From Mycoemilia scoparia (Eukaryota > Kickxellomycota > Kickxellomycetes > Kickxellales > Kickxellaceae): a stretch of 64,000 nt of DNA. The position numbers were made by a program, and so were the translations under genes. Positions 54,338-64,000 of the stretch are shown in pieces. A model generated the notes under the pieces. It had not been told where the DNA came from and ran no database searches. It saw only the letters and a list, made by a program, of their open reading frames with translations. How positions within the stretch are numbered: the first letter of the stretch is position 1; each line of letters starts with the position of its first letter. The stretch covers positions 124,001 to 188,000 of the forward strand of contig JANBPU010000007.1 in NCBI GenBank assembly GCA_027575805.1, written 5' to 3'.

Positions 54338-56101
54338 TTAGAGCTTGTTGGAGGTGGCAGCGTCGGTTCTTGGGTTCCACATGTGATCCATTACGTGCTC
54401 GTAGAGCCTGTGGCTGAAGGAGCCATCTGGCTTCTGGTTGGACTCGACGGCACCGACAAGATCGAGGTACTTGGCGTCCTTGATGAGACCTTCGGCAGCA
54501 GCCTGGTGGATGATAGCAGCAGCAACCTGGGCACTGACATCACGGATGCGCTCAATGCGGGGGTAGAGGTCACCGGCCTTGGTCTCCTCCTCGTTGATGG
54601 ACTTGGTAAGAGCCTTGGAGGCAGCAAAGATCATGGTGTCTGTGATCTTCTCTGGGTTGGCAAGGACAGCGCCAAGACCAATGCCGGGGAAGACGTACAT
54701 GTTGTTGCCCTGGCCGGGGATGTGCTCTTCGCCGCTCTTGGTGGTATATGTGGGGAAGGCGGTGCCGGAGGCAAAGAGGACACGCTCGTTGGTGGCCTTC
54801 ATTGCGTCCTCGAAGTTGCACTCGGCCTTGGTCTCAGGGTTGGAAAGAGGGAAGATGATTGGGCGGTTCTCAGAGTTGATTTCGTTGATACGAGCCAAAA
54901 CCTCTTCGTTGAAGGCCTTGTAGATGGTGGAAAGGCCAATGAGAGCGGTGGGCTTGACGTAGTCGATGGTCTCAAGGAGGTTCTTGCACTGGGTCTCGCC
55001 GTTATCTTCGCGAGCAAAGTAGATCTTGTGGGCAGCAAGCTTGTCACCACGGTTGGCGGTGATGAGGCCTCTGGAGTCAACAAGCCAGAACATGCGCTTA
55101 GCCTGCTCTTCGGGGATACCGTGCTCAATGACAAAGTAGTCGACCAGCTGCTTGGCGACACCGACACCAGCGGAACCAGCGCCAACAAAGAGAATGCGCT
55201 GCTTAAGGGGATCGATTCCTGCGAGCTCAACAGCACGGATAAAACCAGAGAGAATGACGGAGCCGGTACCTTGAATGTCATCGTTGAAGCAGAGAACCTT
55301 CTCGCGCCACAAGTCCAAGAGACCGAAGGCGTGGTCAGTGGAGAAGTCCTCGAACTGGATGAACATACCGGGCCATGCTCTCTTGAGGCCATCGATGACC
55401 TTCTTGGTAGCATCGTAGAAGATATCGTCAGCGGGACGCTTCTGGCGGAGACCAAGGTAATGTGGGTCACTGAGGTACCTCTCGGTGTCAGTACCAAAGT
55501 CAAGGACTATGGGCAAGCAGCGGCGGGGGTCAAGACCACCAGCAACAACGTAGAGCTGGAGCTTACCGATGGGGATACCCATGCCATTCATACCAAGATC
55601 GCCAAGACCGAGAATGCGGGATCCGTCAGTGATGACAGTGATCTGGGGGTCCTCCTTGCATGCGGCGCTCTGGCGGTAGTTGTCGATGATTTCATCAATG
55701 TTGTCGACCTGGTCAAGGGAAATGTAGAGACCGTCGGGGTGATCGAGGGGAGCAATGCTGGGGTAGATGTGGGAGAACTCCTGGCAGGCCTTGCCGACAG
55801 TCGGGGTGTAGATAATTGGGGCAATCTCCTTAAGGTTGTGGGCAACAAGGTTGTAGAAGATATCGGGGTTGGTGTTTCTGATGGTAGAAAGGTAGATGTA
55901 TTTTTGGAGAGGGGTTTCCTTTTGGCGGAGCTGCTCGAGAGCGAGCTCTTCCTCAGAGGTCAAGCTGCAGACACCACGGGGGATGAGACCGGTGAGGTGG
56001 AGGCGCTTGCGCTCAACGTCAGTCATGGTGAGACTGGCGCCAGAGATGAGAGATTCAGGAGAACCACTGCGCTTGGAATCAGTAGTGACAGAGGGAGACA
56101 T
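54338..56101 (-). CDS. ME1: Malic enzyme (malate dehydrogenase, decarboxylating)
   Basis: Converts L-malate to pyruvate and CO2 while reducing NAD(P)+, linking the TCA cycle to lipid synthesis. One 587-residue exon from ATG 56101 (MSPSVTTDSKRSGSPESL). Landmarks: LTGLIPRGVCSLTSEEELAL, IYTPTVGKACQEFSHIYPS (substrate Tyr), TDGSRILGLGDLGMNGMGIP, CLPIVLDFGTDTERYL, FEDFSTDHAFGLLDLWREKV then CFNDDIQGTGSVILSGF (metal and active-site signature), dinucleotide fold FVGAGSAGVGVAKQL, VDSRGLITANRGD, and PLSNPETKAEC. Catalytic motifs are complete. Third codon positions are strongly G/C biased, unlike most neighbours, indicating high expression and producing a 590-codon antisense shadow frame. Cofactor preference is not settled by sequence. 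A possible upstream coding exon (56709..56804) could add a mitochondrial presequence. Confidence 0.95.
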   Translation of the reverse strand: MSPSVTTDSKRSGSPESLISGASLTMTDVERKRLHLTGLIPRGVCSLTSEEELALEQLRQKETPLQKYIYLSTIRNTNPDIFYNLVAHNLKEIAPIIYTPTVGKACQEFSHIYPSIAPLDHPDGLYISLDQVDNIDEIIDNYRQSAACKEDPQITVITDGSRILGLGDLGMNGMGIPIGKLQLYVVAGGLDPRRCLPIVLDFGTDTERYLSDPHYLGLRQKRPADDIFYDATKKVIDGLKRAWPGMFIQFEDFSTDHAFGLLDLWREKVLCFNDDIQGTGSVILSGFIRAVELAGIDPLKQRILFVGAGSAGVGVAKQLVDYFVIEHGIPEEQAKRMFWLVDSRGLITANRGDKLAAHKIYFAREDNGETQCKNLLETIDYVKPTALIGLSTIYKAFNEEVLARINEINSENRPIIFPLSNPETKAECNFEDAMKATNERVLFASGTAFPTYTTKSGEEHIPGQGNNMYVFPGIGLGAVLANPEKITDTMIFAASKALTKSINEEETKAGDLYPRIERIRDVSAQVAAAIIHQAAAEGLIKDAKYLDLVGAVESNQKPDGSFSHRLYEHVMDHMWNPRTDAATSNKL

Positions 56102-56708
56102 AGTTTGTATCTAGTATATGTGTATAAAGCAAATAGAAAAGTAGTACAGGGTTAAAGCGACAGTTGGTATTGCCTTTCAGCAGGACAGAACACAGCTGTT
56201 TTATATGTTTTGCGTGACAGCCAGTAGGGTGCGGCCAAAATCCAGCGTGGTGAGGTCAGAAGGAGTGCAAAGAAGAAAAGGCGCTTTTGCATGAGGTGAT
56301 CAGAGCTGTGGGCGTGGACGAAGACTGGCTGCCATAAGGCAGTGAACAAGTGGTGCTACTGATGATGAGTAGGTTGTATCAAGACAGAAGACAGAGAAAA
56401 TGCAGGGGAAATCATTTTTGGCGGCGGTCAATGCTTTGGTGGTCGGAATTAGCCGCTACAGCATATCCGACAGTGGGCAGGGGATAATTGGCCGTTATTG
56501 TACTTGATCCTGACCACCACTGGGGGCGGAGAATAAGGCAGCCTTAATGAATAACCATGTTTCAGACTCTTGGGGAAGCGTGAGCTAATCACAGAGACTG
56601 CACCCCCGCTGCTCACTGCCACCATATGATGCCAGAAGGCGTGGGCATGGCTGGGGATTATGTTCTACCAGGGCAGTTATTAAGGTGGTCATGATGGGTC
56701 GTACTTAC

Positions 56709-56804
56709 TGGCTTGAGCATGGCCGCGGATGAATAGCCGCACCTCAATGCCGGTGTTTGTAGAGCAGGGCGGAGGGATCTGAAGGCAAGAATTCTGGCAG
56801 CCAT
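56709..56804 (-). CDS. ME1: Possible alternative first exon of malic enzyme: mitochondrial presequence
   Basis: ATG at 56804 opens MAARILAFRSLRPALQTPAL then RCGYSSAAMLKP, 32 codons, ending exactly before donor GTAAGT (56703..56708). A tag acceptor at 56111-56112 (minus strand) lies 9 bp before the malic enzyme ATG, and the joined frame reads through Ile-Gln-Thr into MSPSV without a stop. The peptide has Arg, Ala and Leu, no acidic residue, and an R-C-G-Y-S-S motif like a matrix protease cut site. The intron would be 598 bp. What is seen is the open frame, splice sites and phase; that the exon is used is inference. An in-frame upstream ATG at 56876 also exists. Confidence 0.6.
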
Positions 56805-58643
56805 CGTTGTGGGGAAATGGTGTGCAATGTGCGGTGGGGCTTGTGCTGGTGCAAAGGCAAAACAAACTGACGGCACAAAGACAAATACAATGCAGTTCTA
56901 GACAAAGTTGTTAGAGAGAAAACTGGCAAAAAATGCTGGACTCAAGGTGGAGCGGATGGCCTGCCATATCTAACTTTGGTCGCAGCTCCTGGTTGTTTAC
57001 AGACACCAATAACTTGACTCATCTGTGTCGCTCTCTGGCTGTTGGGCGCTGAGCACCAGAAAAAACTTTCTGCAACAAACAGCACTGGCCTGAGCGCCCA
57101 ACACGCCATACGCCACAACAAGTTATATCTCCAAGAAGCCTTCCTTTTCGGCAAAGCGTTGGGGGTGTGCACTCTCTCTTGATAATAGTTATACATCTCT
57201 AACACCCCTGTTTCATGTTACTTTTACCTATCGAGTTCAATTTGTAAACACTGGGCACTGCTTCTTGTAATCGCATTGAGCTGAGCCCAAGAACCACACT
57301 TTACTCAGGACTGCTACTGACTCTTCCAAATTCTACAGAAACTGTTCGATCCCTCTCGCACACCACCATCGCCACCCAACCAGCTTTTTCTCCGTTCTGG
57401 CACGAGGCTCTCTGCTTAATCATAGGCTGTATTATATGTCGTGCTTGAAATGAATTCATGACTGGTGAGAAAAAGCGCGCATGTGCGCAAAATTTTGGCT
57501 ATTTCTGCAATGCTATTCACCACTTGAATGCCGAGCGTCGAAATAAATCTCCTTTTAGTTTTATTTCACGCTCAGATCCAAAAGGCAAATCTTTAATTCT
57601 CTACCATCTCAATCCCAGATAGGCTTTAGGTACGGGTGCCAGTCCTTGGAATTGCAGACCGTCCGGGCGTTATAGCAGTATATTTGAATCACCTGAATTG
57701 CTACTCTTTGTTGACAGGAACTGATTTGGCTGTGTTTCAGATATGTGGCGCCGATTTGACCCGTACTCAACCGCAAAGCCCCTTTACCCCCTTCAACCAT
57801 GAAAATGGTTTGCAGTAGACAGAGCTTTTACTGAACGACAATGCACACATTCTTTCTGGCTGCAACAAGAGCGTAGATGAATGTGCGTGGACATAGAAAG
57901 CTATAGCAGCACACGAAAACTGTCAGTTGATGTGATTTTAGACTCCTGTCAGATAAGAAAATCAAAATCTAGATGTGACTTGTATATCCCATTCCCATCA
58001 GACAAGTTATCTTTACGCCACCTGAATTTTATTTTACATAAGCCAAGCCCTATAAATTCCATATGCAAACCTAATTCATGAAAATGCGGCAATATACCTA
58101 TGAGCAATGCGGGCTTTTTCCTCTAAAGGGCATGGGATCCAAGTTCACATAGTTATTTTGATGCTATCAAGATAACAAGATAACCGTATCACCATACTAA
58201 GCCATCTTTCAGATAAGCCCGCATTATGCTGGTATCTTGGTCATCCTCACTTTTGATCCTATGTCAAACAAAAGGGAATCATTAAAAGCTAGATAATGCA
58301 CAGGTCGCCTTTTTAGTTGTGACGGCTTTGGATCAAGGAATCTAACCATTACAAATATAGGTAGTTATTTTTTGAGGGTGACCATCTACTAACAAATGAT
58401 GATCACACATTTGGCTGTGGTTCCCCCTTTAACTGTTGACCACCAAAAGGTTCCCTTCAAAAATCATGATCTATAAGACATTTCTATTCCAACCTTTGTT
58501 TATTTTTTACAAGACCATCATTTTCAACTACATCTTTAGCTACCGTTGCTTTGGTGTTTACGGAATCCAGGGAATGGCTCACTATAAATTGTTATTAAAT
58601 ATGGTATATATATCAGGCTTAGTGTCTCTTGGTCTTTTAGCTG

Positions 58644-58680
<37 letters not shown>

Positions 58681-58824
58681 ACATCAAAGTACAAGGCTTA
58701 CTCTCTAAACTCCCATATATCCAATACATTTGGCTGTGATCGCCTTTCTTGCTCCATATTTTGGGAATATGCCTTCAGCATAAGCTATAAGTATTAAAGC
58801 ACGTGTTTAGTTTATTAAACATCG
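56805..58824. other. 2 kb intergenic region with MITE and TA repeat
   Basis: Upstream of malic enzyme on the minus strand and downstream of the EMI1-like gene. Holds a MITE at 58358..58473 and a TA run at about 58649..58676. Frames are short. Confidence 0.6.
58358..58473. mobile_element. MITE copy 9, subfamily alpha
   Basis: 116 bp, TA on both sides (58356-58357, 58474-58475). Ends TAGGTAGTTATTTTTTGAGG and, reversed, TAGATCATGATTTTTGAAGG. Inner CATTTGGCTGTGGTTCCCCC matches the alpha group. Confidence 0.75.
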
Positions 58825-59215
58825 CTATGGTATCTTCTGGGTAGGAATGTGAAAATATGTATATCGGGCTTCCATCACTACCTTTTTTTCTTCGCTAGAA
58901 ACCGTAACTGCTTTTAAACATAGCTTTAGCTTGTCCCAATGTTTTTCACAGTTGCGCTTATGTCCATATCTGTATATATTGTTCAACTGTTTTCCGACAG
59001 CTAAGTGTATGTACATGTGAATATTTAGAAAAAAGGCTCTACTGTAACAAAAGAGCATGTGGGATGACTTTCTGGTATACAACAAATATTGTAAATCACT
59101 TACTGAAGCAACTAAACCATTGATCCATTGCTGCCATCAGTTTGCATTCGTCCAGTTCCGCAGGGTTTGTTTCCGGGCCTTTCCAGCCCATATTTGAACT
59201 CTTTTCTTCCGCCAT
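58825..59215 (-). CDS. EMI1: Emi1-like DUF3128 protein
   Basis: Two exons, 59104..59215 and 58825..59000, 95 residues. Family signature: AAMDQWFSCFTVGKQLNNIY then RYGHKRNCEKHWDKLKLCLK, with the Cys-rich F-x-C..Q..x-Y-Y/R-YG..x.C pattern of DUF3128. Yeast Emi1 is needed for early meiotic gene induction, and related proteins are linked to mitochondrial function; the biochemical role is not known. The start MAEEKSSNMGWKGPETNPAE is acidic and unfolded. The splice falls between Phe and Thr of SCF-TV. The last 20 residues (VVMEARYTYFHIPTQKIP) may instead be intron, because a GT follows the Lys run at 58881, but no good downstream exon is seen. The gene lies between the SANT gene and a 2 kb spacer. 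Confidence 0.8.
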
Positions 59216-59683
59216 ACCTGAGAGTGTTGTGTAGAGACTCTGTTATCGGTGTTATATAGCGTGAAACCAATTCATTGGTATCAGTAAACATGTGACACTA
59301 AAAGACTATTGTATCTGGTGCTTTGAACTAACCTTTATTTAAAACAGGAACACAGATGCCCAAGATGTATTGTTATATTTTGACTACTGATCTACGACGC
59401 TTTTAAATCTAAAAGCACTATGGGCAGATCTTGGCTTGGTCCACAACTAAGTTTACAGAAAGAGCATTATGGGCCAATTTTAACTCATTGGGCAGTCCTA
59501 CCTCATCATAAAATTGAATTGGGATAAATTTGTTTCACTGAGCACACCTTTTGTGTTCTTTATGTAACTGTAGGCCCGTATATGTATAGTAGACACTTAC
59601 AGAATATCAATTAAATTGCTGATATGCATTTTTCTCAATTTTACACAACATTGAAAATTATGACAGTATATCATTTTAAATAG
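59216..59683. other. Intergenic between two minus-strand genes
   Basis: No gene seen. AT-rich promoter of the EMI1-like gene and trailer of the SANT gene. Confidence 0.6.
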
Positions 59684-60465
59684 CTAGGGTGGCATTGCTT
59701 TGTTGGACTCTTCAATAGCTTTTAAAACATGACCATCGTCATCGTACACGAGCGCGCCACCCTTCCAGGTGTTGAATCTAAGTCCAATTTCTTTGTTTCG
59801 TTCGTATTCTCGCTTAATGGCTTCTGCATTGCCCTTCCAATCTTTATATAGCTGTAGGTTTTGTCTTCCCATCACTCTAATAGCTTTCATTCTAAGATCA
59901 TTTGGCGACTATACATTGTATGATAATTGCACGCATGTTAGATGACCAATATTCATGTGAAATGTTAAAGTTCCGAACTTTAGCTTTTAATCTTACCCAT
60001 TGGTCAAGCAAGTTTTCCGAAATTTCCCTAAAGTGCCCAATGCCATATTTTTCGATTCCTTCAACAAGTTTTAGCTTCTCCTCTTCTCCCCACTTTCGTT
60101 CAGGAACAGGTTTAAGGTCTTTTGGTGGTTTAAAGTAACTACATAATCCAAATGTTTTTCTGAGCATTAGTTAAACTTATCCTAATTACATAGACACTTT
60201 ATTATCATGCATAGCTATATGCTTACTCTTGATTCAGGTCGCCAGCATCGTCGATTATGTTTTGGGTTTCAGGAAAGTCTGGTCTTCTCGAAAACTTTAG
60301 GCGCATCTGCCTTACCCAACTGTGTTTTGTTTCCCAAAACTCTGGATCAGTTATTTGGACCCCAATGGTTGTGTCGTCGACCTTATCCTTCCCAGAAATC
60401 ATATTTGTATAGGCTAATGCCTTTTTTAACAGTATAGCAAAGAAGGAATGTTTACAAAATTGCAT
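59684..60465 (-). CDS. SANT/Myb-like domain protein of unknown function
   Basis: Three exons: 60227..60465, 59997..60138, 59684..59908; about 201 residues. Exon B codes KPVPERKWGEEEKLKLVEGI then EKYGIGHFREISENLLDQW, a single SANT/Myb helix-turn-helix with tryptophans in place. Exon C continues SPNDLRMKAIRVMGRQNLQL, YKDWKGNAEAIKREYERNKE and IGLRFNTWKGGALVYDDDGH, which I recall as a conserved unit in uncharacterised proteins of fungi and some protists. Exon A (ITDPEFWETKHSWVRQMRLK) is less conserved. The start at ATG 60465 is uncertain: the acceptor-like aaag at about 60433 could mark an exon edge with a further upstream exon. DNA binding or histone-tail contact is possible; function is not known. 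Confidence 0.75.
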
Positions 60466-61393
60466 TTAAAAATGAAATACTGCATTATTAGCTTTGTATA
60501 CGCCAAAAATTGATTATGGGAAATCTCGATGAACCGCTATTAAAACAATACTTATGCAATCGTCTACATTGACAATAGCTGCTTCTACTGTTCATTGTAA
60601 CCTATTTGTGTTATACCTGCATCTGTGGTCCATAGATCAACCAAACTTTGCGAGTATATGGGTAATGATTTTTGAAGGGTAAATTTTGGTGACCAATGAT
60701 TATAGGGGAAATAACAGCCAAATGGATGTCCAATTTTACTAGTAAACTTTCACCCTTCAAAAATAATCGCCAATATGTAATCGCAGATAGAAAATGAAAA
60801 CCAAATATTAATACCAGACATTAATATTATATCAAAATACTTAATCAATGAAACAACAAGGGTAACAATGCTTAAAATCAAAGAAACCATGCTCAACTGG
60901 TTCTCACCATAATCAAAAGATAAGATCTTTATATATATATACCAAGAATAAGAAAGGAGCTACCACTGTAAATACCTGCACATGAGGATAGTAAGTTAAA
61001 TATGTGACTTATAGGCCAAATTCGCTGAAGCCACTAGAGAGATTATTCTGGTATACTTCTAGATAGGAATTTACCACCTATTGCTATTATTCAAGGACCT
61101 GGCTTTATATGGTTCATTTGGATGGACCTTGCACTGTAGGTTTTTTGAAACGAATATTTAAATCAGCAATCGCATAAAAGATTCTCTTGAATAATTGTTT
61201 CCTGTGGTTGAATCGAGTATATCCGAGATCCACACTTTATCCTAGCCAATACCATAATTTGACAGTCAGAGCAGTGTAAATCAATCCCAGTATTCATTTA
61301 TTGGGATGGCGCATGGAGTATAAGTTCTTGTGTATAGTCTCTTACAATTATCAAACACCTCTAGAAAATATTTATTAGACGCATAGACACATA
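60466..61393. other. Divergent intergenic region with MITE
   Basis: Promoters of the SANT gene and OLA1-like gene, with a MITE at 60659..60773. No gene seen. Confidence 0.6.
60659..60773. mobile_element. MITE copy 10, subfamily alpha (opposite orientation)
   Basis: 115 bp, TA on both sides (60657-60658, 60774-60775). Ends TGGGTAATGATTTTTGAAGG and, reversed, TTGGCGATTATTTTTGAAGG. Inner part is the reverse of copies 1, 5, 6 and 9. Confidence 0.75.
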
Positions 61394-63228
61394 ATGTTAA
61401 CATCAGCGGTTTGGACCTCAGGTATGGCCTGTTGTAGATCAAGTGGCTATATTGGATTTGGTTCAATATCGCGCACCTATTACCGTCGAAGCCTACCATT
61501 GTCCGCAATAAGATCAATATCAACATCCAAGTGTCTATTTTTAAAAAAGAAGCAAGATGAAGGCAACTCTGCATTTCTGGGCCGTCTTTCTAATAACCTC
61601 AAGATTGGTGTTGTTGGACTTCCAAATATTGGAAAATCAACCTTTTTTAACGCACTTACAGGCTCTTCTGTAGCAGCAGAAAACTACCCATTCTGCACAA
61701 TTGGTAATTGACATTACATATTTGTTATCTACGTCAGTTTGGCAAGGAAATACCGAGAAAATCGATAAACTACTTGTCATTATTACCATCCTTTGATTGA
61801 TATTCTATTATAATCTATCAGCTAGTATATGGTATTTAATAACGTGCACTCTTGTATTTGTGTGTGTGTATATATATATATAGATCCGGAAGAGGCAAGA
61901 GTTGCTGTTCCTGATGAGCGTTTTGACACCTTGTGTGAGATGTATAAGCCAAAATCAAAGATTCCTGCATACTTGACTGTCATTGATATAGCTGGGCTTG
62001 TAAAAGGCGCTTCATCAGGCGCAGGGCTTGGAAATTCATTTTTATCACACATTGCATCTGTTGACGCAATATTCCACGTAGTTCGTAAGCCATTTCAGAC
62101 AATCAGCGTCAACGTCCACACATTCTTTTGTATATAACAAATCCTCATACTAAACCCGTCTTTATTTGATTTTACTTCATATTTGAAAAGGTGCATTCAA
62201 GGACACTGGTATTACCCACGTTGAAGGAAAGATCGATCCAGTCAATGATATCGAGCTGATTCATGAGGAATTGCGCTTAAAAGATATCAGCTACTTGAAA
62301 AAGTTCATTGAGAAAAATTGGTCTGCTGTGGCAAGACTTGGAAAAGACCCTGTTGGCGCTGATAACCAGGCCATAAGGCATGAATATGTAAGTAAAAGTG
62401 TGGTATTCGTCATGGCCATGAGCACCAATGGTCAACTCAAATAAGAGGCTTCAACAAGTGGAATAAATGTCATTATAGGATACCCTGAAAGAAGTTATGG
62501 AATGGATTGGAGACGGAAATGATGTGCGCAACGGCAACTGGACGGACAAAGAAATAACAGTGCTGAACAAGCACCAACTCATCACAGCAAAGCCTGTTAT
62601 TTATCTGGTCAACCTCAGTGAAGATGACTACATCAATAAAGGAAAGGATATAATACCTGATATCGAAAAATGGATAGAAAAGAACAACGCCGATGATCTT
62701 ATTATACCATTTAGCGGCGCTGTTGAAAGCCTAGTAAGTACATCAGGTGCCAGTTTGCATTTATACAAATACAACTCATACAAGCCAATTGCCTTGCCAA
62801 TTGAAGATTTATACCAGCGTGCTAAACAAATTTGATTACTTATTTAGATTTCAGTCATGGATGAAAGCGAAAAGGCCGAATATGAGAAAGATATAGGCGT
62901 GGGATCAGCTTTGCCCGAAATCATCGTTGCAGGCTATAAAACTCTCGGCCTTGTTAACTATTTCACTGCTGGGTCTGATGAAGTCCGATCCTGGACAATT
63001 AGGAGAGGGACAAAGGCGCCCCAGGCTGCAGGTATAATCCACACAGACTTTGAAAAGGGATTCATTATGGCCGAGGTCATGACATTTGATGACCTTAAAA
63101 AGTACGGATCAGAATCAGGAGTGAAAGCGGCTGGAAACTATAAGCAAAAGGGAAGAGATTCTGAGATTGAAGATGGTGATATCGTGGTTTTCAAGTTTAA
63201 TGTCACAAAGAAAAAGGCAACTTTGTAA
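61394..63228 (+). CDS. OLA1: OLA1/YchF-type ATPase with mitochondrial presequence (Ylf2-like)
   Basis: Obg-family P-loop NTPase of the YchF group, which prefers ATP and binds ribosomes. Five exons: 61394..61703, 61884..62084, 62191..62387, 62479..62733, 62848..63228; 447 residues against about 396 in cytosolic OLA1. The extra N-terminus, about 65 residues, is Arg/Ser/Tyr rich without acids up to KKKQDE ([20 protein letters not shown]), typical of matrix import. Then [20 protein letters not shown] (G1), [20 protein letters not shown] (G3) and [10 protein letters not shown], where NLSE replaces NKxD and explains ATP use. A coiled-coil section is followed by the TGS domain [40 protein letters not shown]. 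Intron 4 begins after AESL-like VESL. Yeast has a mitochondrial YchF paralogue (Ylf2), the likely counterpart. Confidence 0.92.
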
Positions 63229-64000
63229 AAATAAAATTTTTAGGGTTTGCTCAAGCTCTGGATGTTGCCACTAAACTAAGGGTGTGATATTGTGCTGAAA
63301 AGCAATGCATAGTGAGGTACCATGTCATACATGAAAAGAACTAGTAATTAATAATTAGCTTCACACTGAAGAAAAATTTGGAACTCGATGCCACGATACC
63401 TCCATGATCTGCTCGGCCATATGGGCAATAATTTTTGAAGGGTATCTTTTGGTGGCTGCCAATGATTATAGACACAATCACAGTTGATTATCAAACATTC
63501 ACCCTTCAAAAATTATTACCCATATTTAGAATTAAAGCCGGAAATAAATCACCGCCTTTTATCAAGATAAGGTTTGTATTCTAAAATCATTTACCAGTAA
63601 ATGGCACAGTAGCTTCCGAGTATTACAATGACGCATACAAAACATACACATGTCAAACAAGATAGCTTACACCGAGCCCGAGCGAGTTTTTTCACTTATT
63701 TTATGCCCACTTGCCTGATGACTCCCTCATGCAATTAAATTCCAACCTTAAAAGCGGCCCTGAGACAACTGGTTTGAGAACGACATCCTTGCAAAACTAA
63801 AAGACTTTACTAATACGTGCTCCAGTACCGATGCTGAATTACTAAGCCTAGGTCAGGACGACTAACATTCTGTTGACCTTCCCATCTGGCCCTGCGATTC
63901 GCTCACAGCAACCACGACATGCAAGGGCGGCAAGAGCTGCCAGGATTAAATTGAACTCAAGACTGGCTGCAACATTTGGCAACACAGCCCAATCCTTAAT
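63229..64000. other. Intergenic to right edge, with MITE
   Basis: OLA1 trailer, a MITE at 63422..63522, then unassigned sequence to the window end. No frame of note. Confidence 0.6.
63422..63522. mobile_element. MITE copy 11, subfamily alpha, best-preserved ends
   Basis: 101 bp, TA on both sides (63420-63421, 63523-63524). Ends TGGGCAATAATTTTTGAAGG and, reversed, TGGGTAATAATTTTTGAAGG, 19 of 20 identical. This copy defines the ends most clearly. Confidence 0.82.

Noticed and set aside
54383..56155. Plus-strand open frame of 590 codons covering malic enzyme
   Set aside because: It is antisense to a complete, recognisable enzyme. The strong G/C third-position bias removes stops on the opposite strand, and the translated product (Gly/Val/Leu rich, no motifs) has no family.
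1..64000. tRNA, rRNA or CRISPR features
   Set aside because: TTCGA-type T-loop motifs were inspected and none sat in a cloverleaf. No rRNA-like sequence and no spaced repeat array was seen.
1..64000. A biosynthetic cluster or defence island
   Set aside because: Neighbouring genes are housekeeping genes from unrelated pathways, on both strands, with normal spacing.

Overview
The window is nuclear DNA of a fungus. Genes are split by many short GT-AG introns (mostly 60-120 bp, usually ending in tag), intergenic DNA is AT-rich with TA, CA and CT microsatellites, and the proteins include fungal families such as a GPR1/FUN34/YaaH acetate carrier, a Clr4-type H3K9 methyltransferase, fungal GATA factors and an Emi1/DUF3128 protein. 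eIF3k, Gemin2, dynactin p25 and CAF-1 p60 occur together and several of these are missing from budding yeasts, so a filamentous or early-diverging (zygomycete-grade) fungus is the best guess. The exact lineage cannot be read from this sequence alone.

Layout: 0-8 kb holds the 5' part of DMC1 (minus, cut by the left edge), two orphan low-complexity genes (plus) and GEMIN2 (minus). 8-13 kb has an eIF4B-like gene (minus), UTP11 (plus) and dynactin subunit 5 (minus). 13-27 kb is a plus-strand run: chromodomain/SET methyltransferase, EIF3K, MPDU1, SF3B2, SNF5 with a GATA finger, and the acetate carrier. 27-35 kb has a small GATA-finger gene and a possible secreted-protein gene (both minus), then about 4.4 kb without a recognisable gene. 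35-44 kb has CAC2 (minus), GLTP (plus), REC8 (plus) and a GATA transcription factor (minus). 46-53 kb has a P-loop kinase and MED14 (plus). 54-64 kb has malic enzyme (minus), EMI1-like (minus), a SANT-domain gene (minus) and an OLA1/YchF ATPase with a mitochondrial presequence (plus).

The genes do not form one pathway; this is an ordinary mixed eukaryotic locus. Themes are meiosis (DMC1, REC8), chromatin and transcription (Clr4-like, SNF5, CAC2, MED14, two GATA proteins), RNA processing and translation (Gemin2, SF3B2, UTP11, eIF4B, eIF3k), and acetate/malate metabolism (acetate carrier, malic enzyme). Exon joins were worked out by hand from reading frame, splice sites and remembered family sequence; none was tested with transcripts.

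The most notable signals are: (1) an upstream in-frame exon that would give malic enzyme a mitochondrial presequence; (2) eleven 97-191 bp palindromic elements with shared terminal inverted repeats and mostly TA flanks, a Tc1/mariner-type MITE family; (3) a second, very short dispersed element with one fixed end, each copy flanked by 13-17 bp direct repeats; (4) a REC8 reading frame that needs an unusual splice donor.
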